Numbered from the stretch's first letter, positions 17,996 through 28,158 are shown. The stretch is DNA of 64,000 nucleotides from Sphingobacterium sp. UBA7855 (GCA_002500745.1 DLST01000012.1:1-64000), one strand, 5' to 3'. Made by a program: numbers and translations. Notes: generated by a model not told the origin, from the sequence alone.

Positions 17996-19855
17996 TTAAT
18001 TGATAGTCACATTAAATGTGAAGGTGGCCTGCACGGTTTTCGTACCCTCGTAGGTATATACCATGGCCTGCTTAACGGTATATTTCTTTCCTGCCGCCAG
18101 CACCGCCGGATATTGTCCGATCGAGAACGTCAGCGTACTGGCATTAAATTCCGAAAACAAACCCGCCGTGGCCCCCCATGTGGTGACAGCGCCGGCAGGC
18201 GTAAACCAATGCCCGTAGCCCGTAGCCGTCATGTTGGGATTTAAACTTCCATTTGGCTCTACCGCATAGAATTTAATTTTGCCGCTGCTCATCAAACCCG
18301 CCAGGTCTGCCGAAGCTATGCCAAAGGCTTCGCCCAGCTGAGCGGCGTTGACGCTTACTTGTGTACCCGAGTAGTTCTTCGCATCGGCAGCAAAGCTGAC
18401 ATCATAACTGAGTGCGATATCTTTGGGCTGACTGCTCACCGCATTGTATCCGGTAGCGTTTGTGCCCTGAATTTTTATTTCGTAAGGCCATTGCTCATCA
18501 TTGCTGTCGTTATCATCCCAGGCATGCGGCTGGTAAACCGATGGAGCACCCGTGACAACAAACCAGAGGTTGGTGCAATTGGCCGGAACAGTAAAGGTTG
18601 CTGTATTCTCTGTACCCTCCATCCGATCACCGTATACCCGCGTGCCGTCTTTCAACAAGGCCACATAGCCGTAGCGCCATCCTGCACGGCTGGCATCCAC
18701 CGGGTTAAATCCAGCAGCATTTGGCACGCCTTTAAAAGCCACTGAAACCTTGGTTCCCACGGCAGGCACGTCCAGCGGAATCACATTATACCCCGTCGTA
18801 CCCGGACAGCGATCGTAACTGACGCGGAGACTTCCATTGGACTGCCGCGTAAATTTGGTTGTCAGCTTACCGATATAATTTTTTCCATAATCCCTGATGC
18901 TGTTCAGGTCCCAGGTCACAAAGCGGGTTGCCGCATCGTAAATCTCATTGTTGAACTGCTTCACATCGATACCCGTGATACGCATGTAAGCCTGCACGGG
19001 ATCTTCGGGTTTTAACGCCTCGCGCCAGATACGGCCGATCATATCGATGCCATGTTTGCTGGTCCAGTACCAATGAATAAAATAGCTGGCATAGCGATAT
19101 TTCTCGTGGTGAATATGGCGAAAGTAATTTTCGGTATAGACGGTAAAATCATGTCCGGAGAATGCTTGATCCGGATAGGTCTGAAAGGCCTGCCATTGCG
19201 CGGTCTGCTCCCAAAACCCATTCCCACTCGTTCCGCCATAGCCGTAACGAAAGCCATGGTCGCCTTTCAGATCAGCAAATACCTGGTACTGAAAACTGTG
19301 CCCGATCTCGTGCGCAATGACAGCACCCACTGGCTTACAGGTGGCCGGATTGATCCACAAGGCCCCGATCAGATCGTCGTAACCGCCACCATAGGCCATC
19401 CATTCGGTCGTGTAATGCACAAAAATCATCATCTTATACTTATCCAGATTCGATCGGTTGACCTTGCGTTCTGCAAACTTCAGGGTATTGACATTTAATG
19501 CGTAGAACTGCTCAGCTTTGGCCAAAAGATCATCAATATCTACCCGATATTCTTCGGGTACAGCGCTGGCATTGGGATCATTCTTTCCATAACTCGGTTC
19601 CCAAAAGACGATAAAATGCTCCGACTGGCGGCTACGCGAGTAGGACCATTTACTGTCCTTATTGTTGTAGTCCATCCCCGCAAATTCTTTGGGCTTATAG
19701 ATCATCAGCGAATCTGTTCCTACGGGCTTGGGCGGGGTGGTCGTCTCCTCTTCGACAGGAGGTTCTACCTCTTTTTTGCTGCATCCCAGCGACACTAACA
19801 CCAGTGCTGAGAACAGTGTCAGCAGCAGTCTATTCAATTTTATACTTTTCATCAT
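17996..19855 (-). CDS. Putative zinc metallopeptidase lipoprotein with C-terminal DUF4859-like domain
   Basis: A 619-aa lipoprotein (signal LLLTLFSALVLVSLGC, Cys about residue 25). The central region resembles DUF6055-type putative peptidases. It carries a zinc-binding HEIGH motif at residues 182-186 (AVIAHEIGHSFQYQ) and a downstream GFWEQTAQWQAFQ that could supply a third ligand. The last 150 residues form a DUF4859-like domain (KIKFYAVEPNGSLNPNMTA, GHWFTPAGAVTTWG), which recurs in the lipoprotein encoded at 20927. It is the last gene of a SusCD locus, so it may act at the cell surface on a protein or glycoprotein substrate. That role is inference. Confidence 0.7.
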   Translation of the reverse strand: MMKSIKLNRLLLTLFSALVLVSLGCSKKEVEPPVEEETTTPPKPVGTDSLMIYKPKEFAGMDYNNKDSKWSYSRSRQSEHFIVFWEPSYGKNDPNASAVPEEYRVDIDDLLAKAEQFYALNVNTLKFAERKVNRSNLDKYKMMIFVHYTTEWMAYGGGYDDLIGALWINPATCKPVGAVIAHEIGHSFQYQVFADLKGDHGFRYGYGGTSGNGFWEQTAQWQAFQTYPDQAFSGHDFTVYTENYFRHIHHEKYRYASYFIHWYWTSKHGIDMIGRIWREALKPEDPVQAYMRITGIDVKQFNNEIYDAATRFVTWDLNSIRDYGKNYIGKLTTKFTRQSNGSLRVSYDRCPGTTGYNVIPLDVPAVGTKVSVAFKGVPNAAGFNPVDASRAGWRYGYVALLKDGTRVYGDRMEGTENTATFTVPANCTNLWFVVTGAPSVYQPHAWDDNDSNDEQWPYEIKIQGTNATGYNAVSSQPKDIALSYDVSFAADAKNYSGTQVSVNAAQLGEAFGIASADLAGLMSSGKIKFYAVEPNGSLNPNMTATGYGHWFTPAGAVTTWGATAGLFSEFNASTLTFSIGQYPAVLAAGKKYTVKQAMVYTYEGTKTVQATFTFNVTIN

Positions 19856-19877
19856 TTGAACTATTTATAGGTAGAGA

Positions 19878-20846
19878 TCAACTGTGTGTGATGGTCAAAA
19901 AACGGAAGCGCACGGTATAGGTACCGCTTCTGTAGTATTTGATGGTCGATACGGGATTGAGGTTACGTCCCAGACTGTTCGCCGTACCGACAATACGGTA
20001 ATAAGAAATGGGATCGCCCGACCAAAATTGCGTGCCCACATACGTACCATTCATGATGGGGTATACCAAGCCCGACACATTCGGGTAGCGATACACCAAG
20101 CCCGTATCAGTAACTTCCTCCGGATAGTAAGGCGACCAATTTTTAAATGTAGGCCGGTCGCCACGTTTGATGACCTCCCCTTTCTTGGGGTTGAATGCCT
20201 TGCCGTTTTTATCTTCCCATACGTAGATGATTTTGTTTTCCCCTTCTGGCTGGTGCTCTACGCTGATCGCATAGTCTGTATAGGGTAAAAAATTGGCCTC
20301 GGCACCGTAGTCCGAACTTGTGCACGACTTAAACAAAATATCCTCCTTTTTAGCACCGATGATATTAAAATCGAGGATATTCTTAAATTTTTTCTGTCCG
20401 GCAACATTGCTTACTTCCACATCGATCGTGTACTGCCCCGGGGTCACAAATTGGGTTGCCTGTGTAAAGCCTACCCGGCCTCCCGTCGCATTGAGCATCA
20501 TCGGTGGATATTTAGCCTTTCCAATTTTCGCATTTAATTGATCGAGGGTGGTATCCCGCCAGGTGACCTCGGCAAGGTAGGTGGATATCTCATGCTCTTT
20601 AGCAAACTCTGTGGTCAACTCGCCCGTCTCCTTGTTTCGTACGGCCAGCAGATTCACGGTCAGCGGCGTGGTGCTTCCATTGGCCACAATGGCATCCGTG
20701 TATACCACAGCCCCCTGATTGACCTGCAGGTTCTCTACATTATAACGCAAATTTTCACTTAAATAACCGACTTGGTCACTCTTGCAGGAATTCAATACCA
20801 ACACCGATAATCCCGCTATGCCTATGATAAAACTTCGTTTTTTCAT
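19878..20846 (-). CDS. Lipoprotein of a SusCD locus, DUF5007-like
   Basis: The ATG at 20846 gives MKKRSFIIGIAGLSVLVLNSC, a lipoprotein signal with Cys at residue 21; a longer frame upstream adds no signal features. The mature part of about 300 residues looks like repeated beta-sandwich modules (VNQGAVVYTDAIVANGSTTP; FVTPGQYTIDVEVSNVAGQK). It has a C-terminal region rich in Tyr and Gly. It resembles DUF5007-type surface lipoproteins found with SusC/SusD pairs; the family name is a moderate-confidence recollection. It may help bind the substrate at the surface. Confidence 0.6.
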   Translation of the reverse strand: MKKRSFIIGIAGLSVLVLNSCKSDQVGYLSENLRYNVENLQVNQGAVVYTDAIVANGSTTPLTVNLLAVRNKETGELTTEFAKEHEISTYLAEVTWRDTTLDQLNAKIGKAKYPPMMLNATGGRVGFTQATQFVTPGQYTIDVEVSNVAGQKKFKNILDFNIIGAKKEDILFKSCTSSDYGAEANFLPYTDYAISVEHQPEGENKIIYVWEDKNGKAFNPKKGEVIKRGDRPTFKNWSPYYPEEVTDTGLVYRYPNVSGLVYPIMNGTYVGTQFWSGDPISYYRIVGTANSLGRNLNPVSTIKYYRSGTYTVRFRFLTITHS

Positions 20847-20926
20847 CTGTTTTATTTTTTCATTTGTGACAGAACCACCCGGTTGATTCCGCATTGCTCC
20901 GGAATCAACCTAGCTGGGTTCATAAT

Positions 20927-22069
20927 TTATTTGATCTTAATGTTGAATACAAAAACAGCATTCAAATCGCCTTTAGTTTTGGACTTGTACACCAGCGATT
21001 GGCGGACCGTATAGGTGCTTCCCACTGTTGTTTGTCCCGGATACTGCAAAATATTAAAGGTCATTGTTGCGGTTGCCAGTTCCGATACAATGCGCGCATC
21101 TTTGCCCCACGAGCAGGTTTTGCCAGTGGCGTCAAACCAGTGCCCCGGTGCATTGGCCGTACTGTTTGCATTTAGTGTACCATCGGGCTGCACGGCGTAG
21201 TAGGTGATATCTTTACCTACCAGCGCAGGTATTGCTCCGCTTTCCACGCCATAAAAGCGCGCTAAACGGGGAAGTAGTACGTCTACTGTGGTACCTGTAT
21301 AACCCGCTGCATCATATTTGATGCTCAGGTCGTAATTAAAGGTGAGCGTAGAACCCGCTTCCACGATTTTAGGCCCTGTGAGGATACGTGGCGTAAAATC
21401 ACCGATAAACGTATGGGTATTGGTCAATATATTCAGCGTGGTGCCCGAGGCTGTTTTTATGCCTGTTGTCTGACAGTATATCCGCATATCGGCCTGATCA
21501 TCTTCTTTTACGGTAACGATACCGTCGGGACTGATCTGATCCGCCTCACCCCGTATTTTGACGTAGTATAAATTATAGACGGGTCCCGAAGACCAAAGCG
21601 GTTTGGGTTGCTTTTGCCTATGGTAGACAAATCCACTTATATTGGATGCATTCTTGATTGCCGTATACGCTGTGCTGGCCGTTGCCAGATCGTAAGGCGC
21701 ATCGTTGTAGATGTATGCCCTGACGGAATCTATTGGGATCTCGCTCAGAAACTGGTCAAAAGAATACTGCGCATTTTCATCCACAAACTTTACCGAGTCT
21801 GCCTTTTGCTTAAAATAGCGATTGACCGAATAATCCGACGGTGCCCAAAACGTTTTGGCCTTGTTAATTTCATCCTTCAGTTTAAAATGGTCTATCACCA
21901 GCAACAAGGTATCAAACATCCCCGCGGGATGAGCGGCCAGGTAGTCGTAAGTAGACAGATTGACTTCGGCTTTATGGAGACCGTCGTCCGTCAGATAAGC
22001 CGCTTTCTTGCAACCGATCACTGTCAGTCCAAAAGCCAGCAGCAACGCTAATCGATATAAGGTTTTCAT
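20927..22069 (-). CDS. Fasciclin-like lipoprotein with C-terminal DUF4859-like domain
   Basis: The ATG at 22069 opens a lipoprotein signal (MKTLYRLALLLAFGLTVIGC). Residues about 38-100 look like a fasciclin domain (LSTYDYLAAHPAGMFDTLL, AKTFWAPSDYSVNRYF). The last 150 residues are a DUF4859-like domain with DITYYAVQPDGTLNANSTA and GHWFDATGKTCSWG, closely parallel to the C-terminus of the metallopeptidase-like protein at 17996. It lies 19 bases after susD. Two proteins of one locus sharing this domain suggests a common ligand or attachment role. Confidence 0.72.
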   Translation of the reverse strand: MKTLYRLALLLAFGLTVIGCKKAAYLTDDGLHKAEVNLSTYDYLAAHPAGMFDTLLLVIDHFKLKDEINKAKTFWAPSDYSVNRYFKQKADSVKFVDENAQYSFDQFLSEIPIDSVRAYIYNDAPYDLATASTAYTAIKNASNISGFVYHRQKQPKPLWSSGPVYNLYYVKIRGEADQISPDGIVTVKEDDQADMRIYCQTTGIKTASGTTLNILTNTHTFIGDFTPRILTGPKIVEAGSTLTFNYDLSIKYDAAGYTGTTVDVLLPRLARFYGVESGAIPALVGKDITYYAVQPDGTLNANSTANAPGHWFDATGKTCSWGKDARIVSELATATMTFNILQYPGQTTVGSTYTVRQSLVYKSKTKGDLNAVFVFNIKIK

Positions 22070-22088
22070 TTTTTTTAAGTTTAGTGGT

Positions 22089-23564
22089 TTACATATTGAC
22101 AGTGCCCCAGTATGGTGTCTGAATGAGTGCAGGATTGGCCGACAATAACGAAGGGTCAAAAGGCCAAAAGTATTTCTTCGCATTAAACTGCGCCTGGTTC
22201 ATTTTACTCTCCGGAAATTTATAGATGTTAAAATTCTTGTACAACCGCACCAGATCGTAATAGCGATGGCCTTCCAAAAACAGTTCGCGCGCTCGTTCGC
22301 TAAAGATGGCCTCTTTAAGCGGTTCTTCGTTTTTATAGACCTGCAGTCCTGCTTGCGTCCGGATCTCATTCAAGATACTTTCAGCAGCACTGTTTTTGCC
22401 TGTAGCGGCCAGTCCCTCCGCCATCAGCAGCTTGATGTCTGAATACCGAAAAATGATGATGTTATTTTTAAATATGGCATTGTAATTTGAGGTGTTACCC
22501 GAGTACTTTACATTTGCATATTTTGTACACAGTGCATAGTTACCGCTATAAGCCACATCGAATACACTTTGAAAGCGCTTGTCGTTACTGTCTTTAAAAA
22601 GCGTTTTAAGGTAATCCTTACTGATTCTTAACATCGGATCTGTAAAATTCCGAAAATAAGGTCCCGCCAGTGAATAGTACCCTATCCCCCTATTGGTCCC
22701 TTCGTTTTCACCATTCTGGGCGATCTCGAAGATGCCTTCATTGGATTTTCCCTGATAGATACCGCGGTAGTTGAGGCTGTCCCGTCCCACAAACGAATAT
22801 TCGCCGCTTTCCAGTACCGTTTTAGCCGCCGCGATACAGTCGGCATATTCGCCTCTCCAGGCACTCAGGTGCGCCTGTAGGGCAAGTGCTGCACCCGTAT
22901 TTGCACGCGTTGCAAAATCATTTTGGTCGATATTGCTCCATTTCAATAACGTTAGTGCCTTGGTTAAATCTGCCTGACTCTGATCCAGCACATCGCTCTC
23001 TTTGCGGGCGGGCAGATTGACCGCATCGATCGGCGCTACAGATTCGGTTATGATGGGTACCGTACCCCATACCCGCGCCATATAGAAATAAGCAAATGCG
23101 CGCACAAAATAAGCTTCGCCGATGTAATAATCGCGTACCGACACGTCGTTAAAAACATTTTCGTCCATCTTGGGCAACCTTTGGATCACGCGGTTGGCCT
23201 GGTCTATGACCTGATAAAAGATATCATAGCGCCGCAGCTGATACACGGGCCGCCAAGTTTCCAACGCCGGTACGGATATATTGAGCTGCATGTTTACAAG
23301 CGGATTAATATCGACATCGGTCGAAGAAGATATTTCGTCCGACAGCAGATCGCCATATACATAATAGGCCATCCCATTGCCCTGGTTTAGGGCCTTCCGC
23401 AGTAGCGCATACATGGCATTGGTTGCACTATTGGCATCTTCCTGCGTTTTCCAGAAGTTCTCATCTGTTGCCGAACTCACAGGCTCAATGTCCAGAAACT
23501 TGGAGCAGCCCGAAGCGAGATACATGAAAGCACTCAGCACTAAAAACAATATTTTTCTTTTCAT
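22089..23564 (-). CDS. SusD/RagB-family outer-membrane lipoprotein
   Basis: A 491-aa substrate-binding partner of the adjacent SusC. The lipoprotein signal (LFLVLSAFMYLASGC, Cys about residue 20) is followed by the typical FLDIEPVSSATDENFWKTQE. TPR helices follow, then the conserved ERARELFLEGHRYYDLVRL near residue 430 and a C-terminal PYWGT end. The gene is 45 bases downstream of susC. Accessory lipoproteins downstream rather than glycoside hydrolases argue against a classic polysaccharide locus. Confidence 0.93.
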   Translation of the reverse strand: MKRKILFLVLSAFMYLASGCSKFLDIEPVSSATDENFWKTQEDANSATNAMYALLRKALNQGNGMAYYVYGDLLSDEISSSTDVDINPLVNMQLNISVPALETWRPVYQLRRYDIFYQVIDQANRVIQRLPKMDENVFNDVSVRDYYIGEAYFVRAFAYFYMARVWGTVPIITESVAPIDAVNLPARKESDVLDQSQADLTKALTLLKWSNIDQNDFATRANTGAALALQAHLSAWRGEYADCIAAAKTVLESGEYSFVGRDSLNYRGIYQGKSNEGIFEIAQNGENEGTNRGIGYYSLAGPYFRNFTDPMLRISKDYLKTLFKDSNDKRFQSVFDVAYSGNYALCTKYANVKYSGNTSNYNAIFKNNIIIFRYSDIKLLMAEGLAATGKNSAAESILNEIRTQAGLQVYKNEEPLKEAIFSERARELFLEGHRYYDLVRLYKNFNIYKFPESKMNQAQFNAKKYFWPFDPSLLSANPALIQTPYWGTVNM

Positions 23565-23609
23565 CTCTAATTAATTTTAAGCCACCGTTATGCGATGGAA
23601 CTGACACGA

Positions 23610-26600
23610 TTAAAAGGTAACATCCAGGCCTATAGTCCATTTCTTAGGGATCGGATATCCGTTACCCGTTGAATAACCGTTGGCTTCCACCGCTTCAGGA
23701 TCTGGCACCGTCGACCAAGACTTAACAGCCACATTATCCACCACCCCATACACGCGGAGCATTTTCAATTTAAGCTTCTTTATGATGGCCTGTGGGAACA
23801 TATAGCTCAGCTGAATATTTTTGAGGCGTACAAAACTGGCATTCTCCACAAATGTGCTGTTGGCGATGTGCCAATTGTCGACCGTATTGTGAAACAGCGA
23901 TGGGTATTTGGTCTGATCCCCATCTTTCATCCAGAAGTCGCTGGGGTTAAAATCGCCAGCAATGGCCGAATTGGTACCCCAAGTCGAATACAGGTTAGAT
24001 GAACCCGCATCCTGCAATTTGTCCGACATATAACCGTTCCATAATGAGCGTCCAAACACAAAGCTCACGAGTGTGGACAAGCTAAAATTCTTATAAGAAA
24101 ACTGGTTGATAAATCCGCCCACGAGGTCAGGATTCGGATTTCCCATATCAATTTTGTCGTTGTGGTCGATGGTGTAATCTCCATTCACATCCCGGCGGCG
24201 CGGATCGCCAGCCTGATATAAATTTCCCCTAAAATGCGTGAGTCTTTTTCCTGTCAAAGGATCTACAGGTACATCTGCAGTGGTCGCATATACGCCATCC
24301 ACATCCCATACTTTAAACGGGAAAATAGGCTGACCTACGTTCAGTGCACGTTGCATCCATACCGGTCCCACCTGTATTTCCTGCCCACCGCCAGGGAGGC
24401 TGGTGACATAGTTTTTATTGTAAGCAATATTGAAATTGGTGGTCCACTGGAATTCCGACGACGGAGCCATATTGCGTGAGATAAGCGTCATTTCTACCCC
24501 ACTGTTTCTCACACTGATAAAATTATTGGAAACCGTGCTGTATCCTGAGGTCAATGGCATGTTCAGATCGTAAACCAGCTGTTTGGAGTCGCGCACATAA
24601 AAATCGGCAGTCACGGTAACGCGATCGTGCAGGAGGTTCATATCAAAACCGGCATTAAATTGCGGCGAGCGCTCCCATCGGATCGTCGGCGAGGTTGCTG
24701 CCGCGCCATAATTAGGCGCTACAGTAGGCTTGCCATTATAAGAGAGTACCGAACCACCAATACCATTTTCCAATACCGAGCCAGCGTATGAAGCATCAAA
24801 AGTCAGCCCCGTATAGCGTGCGTAGTATGAGCCCGGATCACGTCCGGTAACACCATAGCTACCCCGTATTTTGAAAAAGGATATTGCATTTTTCACCCCC
24901 TGGAAAAAGGGCTCTTGCGAAAGCACCCAGCCGGCAGAGATGGACGGGAAAATACCCCAGCGGTTGTCCTTGCTGTAACGCGACGAAGCATCCATCCGGT
25001 AACTGGCAGAAAGCAGGTACTTGTCTTTGTAATCGTACCCAAAACGACCGAATACCGATACACGCGAGCGCTCATTGATGGAAGTGGTGGCGTAAAGATC
25101 CGGTCCAGAAGGAATACCCGTTACGGTCTTTACATAATTCCCATTGTCGTTATAGCCATACATATAGTTTGCATTGGACGTATTGCGTTCAATACCGGTA
25201 CCCAACACGGCACTAAAATTATGCGTATCGCGAATGCTCTTGATGTAGTTAAAATAGGTTTCCCATTCCCAGCGTTTATTCTGGTTCACCCAATTCTGAG
25301 CATAGTTTCTATTGCCTGTCAGCAGTTTGGGACGAAAAAGATCGCGCGTATTGTTGTTGACATTGAACGAAAACTGCGAGCGCAGGGTCAAGCCATTGAT
25401 CAGAAATTTCTTCAGCGTTCCGGCAAAGTTACCATTCAGGCTGATCGCGTTATCGCGGTCCATCATGCCATCGTAGCGCCCCGTATAGATCTGTTCGTCC
25501 ACGTCCGTTATCTGATAGAACGACGAAGGAAAGCCCCAGGTACTAAATGGATATTTGGTATCGTCCCCCGAGCCATGTTTTGCTTTTGTAAAACCTGCGA
25601 ACAAGTTGGTCTCAAACTGAAAATTGTCTGTCGGATTGGCCTGCAACATGAGGCGCGGCGTCAGGTTTTCATTTTCATAGCCCATCATTACACCCTGCTC
25701 ATAGTAGCGCTGTGCCGAGAAACGGTATAAAAACTTCTCCATAGTAGCACCAATACTCATATTGACATTGTTGATGTTGGCCGACTGCAGAAAAAGACCC
25801 TGCCAATCTGTATTATTGTTAAAGGCAGGGTTTAAACTATCCGTCAACATCGGACTGATCAAGCCATTGTTGAACCAGTCATACGATCCACCCTGATAAA
25901 GCAGATTCATCTTTAGCCTACGCTCGGCTGCTCCGACGGTGATGGGCTTCATGGCCGGACGGCTCGAAACCCCGTTGTATGCCGAGATCCTGATTTCGGG
26001 TTTCCCCACTGCCGGACGTTTGGTTTTGATGATGATGACCCCATTTGCGGCACGGGCACCATAGATGGCCGATGCCGAGGCATCTTTTAAGATATCGACC
26101 GATTCGATATCGTTGGGATTGATAGCCTGCAAGGGGCTTGCATTTCCGTAAGCTGCCTGTATATCGCTCACATCGTAAATAATATTGTCGATGACATACA
26201 AGGGAGCCTGTAGCTGATTATCGGCCAAGCCGAGGTTGCTGGTTCCTCGGATATTGACGATGTTATTGGTACCCGGTTCGCCCGATGTACTCAATACTGT
26301 CAGACCGGCCACACGTCCCTGCAACATGGCGTCGAAGGTGGCGTAAGGGGTATTTTCAAAATCCTTACCCTTCACGGTAGTGATGGCCCCCGTTGTTTTG
26401 CGCCGCTGCACATCCTGATAGCCCATTACAACGACCTCATCGAGCCCCGTCCCATCTTCTTTCATGGTAATCTGAATGGTGTTGTCGCCATCGCGCAGCT
26501 GTTTTTCTTGCCGCACATAGCCGAGGGAACTAAAAATCAAGGTTGGATTTGCCGATTTCAGTTTTAAGGTAAATTTCCCATCAGCACTCGTTTTGGTCGC

Positions 26601-26774
26601 ATTGCTGACGCCTTTCTCTAAAACACTGAGATCAGGCAGAGGGGTGCCTTTTTCGTCTTTAACGATCCCCGTGACCGTTCTCTGTTGTTGCGCATACAGC
26701 TGTTGACATAGCAACAGCAGCAACATCAAAATACCCGTTAGGCATTTTTTTGGAAGATTTTCATACATAGTCAT
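23610..26774 (-). CDS. SusC/RagA-family TonB-linked outer-membrane receptor
   Basis: A 1054-aa transporter with signal peptide (LTGILMLLLLLCQQLYAQ) and no STN domain. A carboxypeptidase-regulatory-like domain is at about residues 33-110 (VTGIVKDEKGTPLPDLSV). The plug has LDEVVVMGYQDVQRRKTTGA and SVDILKDASASAIYGARAAN, and the barrel ends in GLDVTF-type residues. It heads the locus SusC-SusD-fasciclin/DUF4859-DUF5007-like-metallopeptidase. Lack of an STN domain means it is not wired to a FecR/sigma pair. The AraC regulator encoded just upstream is the likelier control. Confidence 0.93.
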   Translation of the reverse strand: MTMYENLPKKCLTGILMLLLLLCQQLYAQQQRTVTGIVKDEKGTPLPDLSVLEKGVSNATKTSADGKFTLKLKSANPTLIFSSLGYVRQEKQLRDGDNTIQITMKEDGTGLDEVVVMGYQDVQRRKTTGAITTVKGKDFENTPYATFDAMLQGRVAGLTVLSTSGEPGTNNIVNIRGTSNLGLADNQLQAPLYVIDNIIYDVSDIQAAYGNASPLQAINPNDIESVDILKDASASAIYGARAANGVIIIKTKRPAVGKPEIRISAYNGVSSRPAMKPITVGAAERRLKMNLLYQGGSYDWFNNGLISPMLTDSLNPAFNNNTDWQGLFLQSANINNVNMSIGATMEKFLYRFSAQRYYEQGVMMGYENENLTPRLMLQANPTDNFQFETNLFAGFTKAKHGSGDDTKYPFSTWGFPSSFYQITDVDEQIYTGRYDGMMDRDNAISLNGNFAGTLKKFLINGLTLRSQFSFNVNNNTRDLFRPKLLTGNRNYAQNWVNQNKRWEWETYFNYIKSIRDTHNFSAVLGTGIERNTSNANYMYGYNDNGNYVKTVTGIPSGPDLYATTSINERSRVSVFGRFGYDYKDKYLLSASYRMDASSRYSKDNRWGIFPSISAGWVLSQEPFFQGVKNAISFFKIRGSYGVTGRDPGSYYARYTGLTFDASYAGSVLENGIGGSVLSYNGKPTVAPNYGAAATSPTIRWERSPQFNAGFDMNLLHDRVTVTADFYVRDSKQLVYDLNMPLTSGYSTVSNNFISVRNSGVEMTLISRNMAPSSEFQWTTNFNIAYNKNYVTSLPGGGQEIQVGPVWMQRALNVGQPIFPFKVWDVDGVYATTADVPVDPLTGKRLTHFRGNLYQAGDPRRRDVNGDYTIDHNDKIDMGNPNPDLVGGFINQFSYKNFSLSTLVSFVFGRSLWNGYMSDKLQDAGSSNLYSTWGTNSAIAGDFNPSDFWMKDGDQTKYPSLFHNTVDNWHIANSTFVENASFVRLKNIQLSYMFPQAIIKKLKLKMLRVYGVVDNVAVKSWSTVPDPEAVEANGYSTGNGYPIPKKWTIGLDVTF

Positions 26775-27165
26775 AATTTCGTTAAGCAGATGTTCAGTTT
26801 AGCATACTGGCAATGACACATTAGATCCCTGGGACAAACGCGATCCTTTTCGCAAAAAGGATAGTAGCAGCATGTTAAAAAATTGATTAGTTCTTCTTTC
26901 TGTAACAAAAATAGTACTTCGAAATAGTGGATTTCGGTCAAATCTTACCCACTCGTTCTAACATTTTAACAAAAGAAAAAGCTGGGATCCAAGGCGGTGT
27001 AGTTGGGGCAAAAAGGGTATAAAAACAATGAATCCGTCTAACTAAGCGATGGATAGATACCTTCGTTAGTTAGACGGATAGGGTTGCGATTAGCAAAGCG
27101 CAGCGAAAATGAGGCCGCTGCTGAATACGATAGAATCAAATTGTCAGAAGCGGCTATAAAACCGG
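26775..27165 (-). promoter_or_regulatory. 391-base intergenic region upstream of the second susC
   Basis: No gene is visible here. On the minus strand TATTTTTG at 26913-26906 fits the TAnnTTTG element, but the nearest TTTG (26942-26939) is 25 bases upstream, longer than the usual 19, so the promoter call is weak. It leaves a leader of about 125 bases. The part beyond 27030 holds a terminator-like inverted repeat listed separately. Confidence 0.4.
27032..27079 (-). terminator. Terminator-like inverted repeat after the AraC gene
   Basis: ATCCGTCTAACTAA (27032-27045) and TTAGTTAGACGGAT (27066-27079) are a perfect 14-bp inverted repeat with a 20-base loop. On the minus strand it is followed by TTCATTGTTTTTATACC. 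It lies 87 bases past the AraC stop, so it could end that transcript. An operator for the AraC regulator is the alternative. Confidence 0.55.
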
Positions 27166-28029
27166 CTAATCGTATAAGTAATTTCTGTAGTTGCGCACAT
27201 ATATCTTTGGCGATATGCCCAATATACTGCGAAACACACGATTAAAATTGGTGATGCTATTGAAGCCCGAATCGTAGGCAATCAGCGAGATCGAATCGTG
27301 CCGACCCAGCCCCAACAATTTACAGGCTTCGCGGATACGCAGTTCATTCAGGTAGGCAATGAATGTTTTTCCCGTGCAATTTTTAAAATAGCGGCAAAAG
27401 GCGTGTGGCGTCAGGTTTGCTTTTTCGGCGATTTCATCCAAACTGATATCCTCTTTAAAGTGCTCTTCCAAAAATTGACATAATTTCTCTATCCGGAACG
27501 GTTTGGAGATCTCTCTTTTGGGCAATTGTACACCCGAAAGCGGCTCCAGTTCGGTGAATACTTTGCTGAGCGTTTTTAATAAATAAAAGAAATTGACGAG
27601 CTGATCTAAGAAATCAGACTTTTGCAGGACTTCGATGTATTGAGATACCTCTGCATGAAGTTTGGGTGGAACCCTAAATCCGCGCTGGCATTTATGCACA
27701 AAATCGAGCAGGTTTCGGAGTTCGGGCATCGTCGCCATGGTAGACAACGCACCTTTGGTGCTAAAGAATAAAGAGATCGAGCGCACATGGTCGCCTGCAA
27801 AGAAACTTTTAAAAACATGGGCCTGGTTTGTTCCCAATAGAAAAATGTCTCCCGGCTGAAATTCATGTACATTATCGTCCACCAGTAGCTGGCCGATACC
27901 TTCCTTGATCCAGATTAATTGATATTCTTCATGACGATGCATGTATGGATAAAATTTATCCAGCACATCTTCTTGAATATAGATAGATTTGTCCTGAGGG
28001 GCAGGAACCTTAAATTGAACTGGCTTCAT
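27166..28029 (-). CDS. AraC-family transcriptional regulator
   Basis: A 287-aa regulator with an N-terminal cupin-like ligand domain (residues about 15-100: HRHEEYQLIWIKEGIGQLLV, FQPGDIFLLG). The C-terminal double helix-turn-helix (about 185-285) shows ISLDEIAEKANLTPHAFCRY and SISLIAYDSGFNSITNFNRV. It sits directly upstream of, and in the same direction as, the second SusCD locus, which it probably controls. A 17-bp palindrome upstream of its own start may be its operator. Confidence 0.9.
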   Translation of the reverse strand: MKPVQFKVPAPQDKSIYIQEDVLDKFYPYMHRHEEYQLIWIKEGIGQLLVDDNVHEFQPGDIFLLGTNQAHVFKSFFAGDHVRSISLFFSTKGALSTMATMPELRNLLDFVHKCQRGFRVPPKLHAEVSQYIEVLQKSDFLDQLVNFFYLLKTLSKVFTELEPLSGVQLPKREISKPFRIEKLCQFLEEHFKEDISLDEIAEKANLTPHAFCRYFKNCTGKTFIAYLNELRIREACKLLGLGRHDSISLIAYDSGFNSITNFNRVFRSILGISPKIYVRNYRNYLYD

Positions 28030-28047
28030 AACAAGTTAGATTAGTTA

Positions 28048-28064
28048 AATGTCAATATGACATT
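28048..28064. promoter_or_regulatory. Palindromic operator candidate upstream of the AraC gene
   Basis: AATGTCA-ATA-TGACATT is a perfect 7-bp inverted repeat lying 19-35 bases upstream of the AraC start codon. It overlaps a TATATTTA sequence that resembles a -7 element. A regulator bound here would block or guide initiation. Confidence 0.45.
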
Positions 28065-28158
28065 AAATATAAACAAGCCAATTCACTGTTGCAATACCTG
28101 AACCAAAGATGTTAAAATACGGTGATAATTGGTTACAATTTGCACATAATTTTAAAGT

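Noticed and set aside
24915..25730. A 271-codon open frame on the plus strand
   Set aside because: It is antisense to the well-conserved SusC barrel and has no recognisable protein features.
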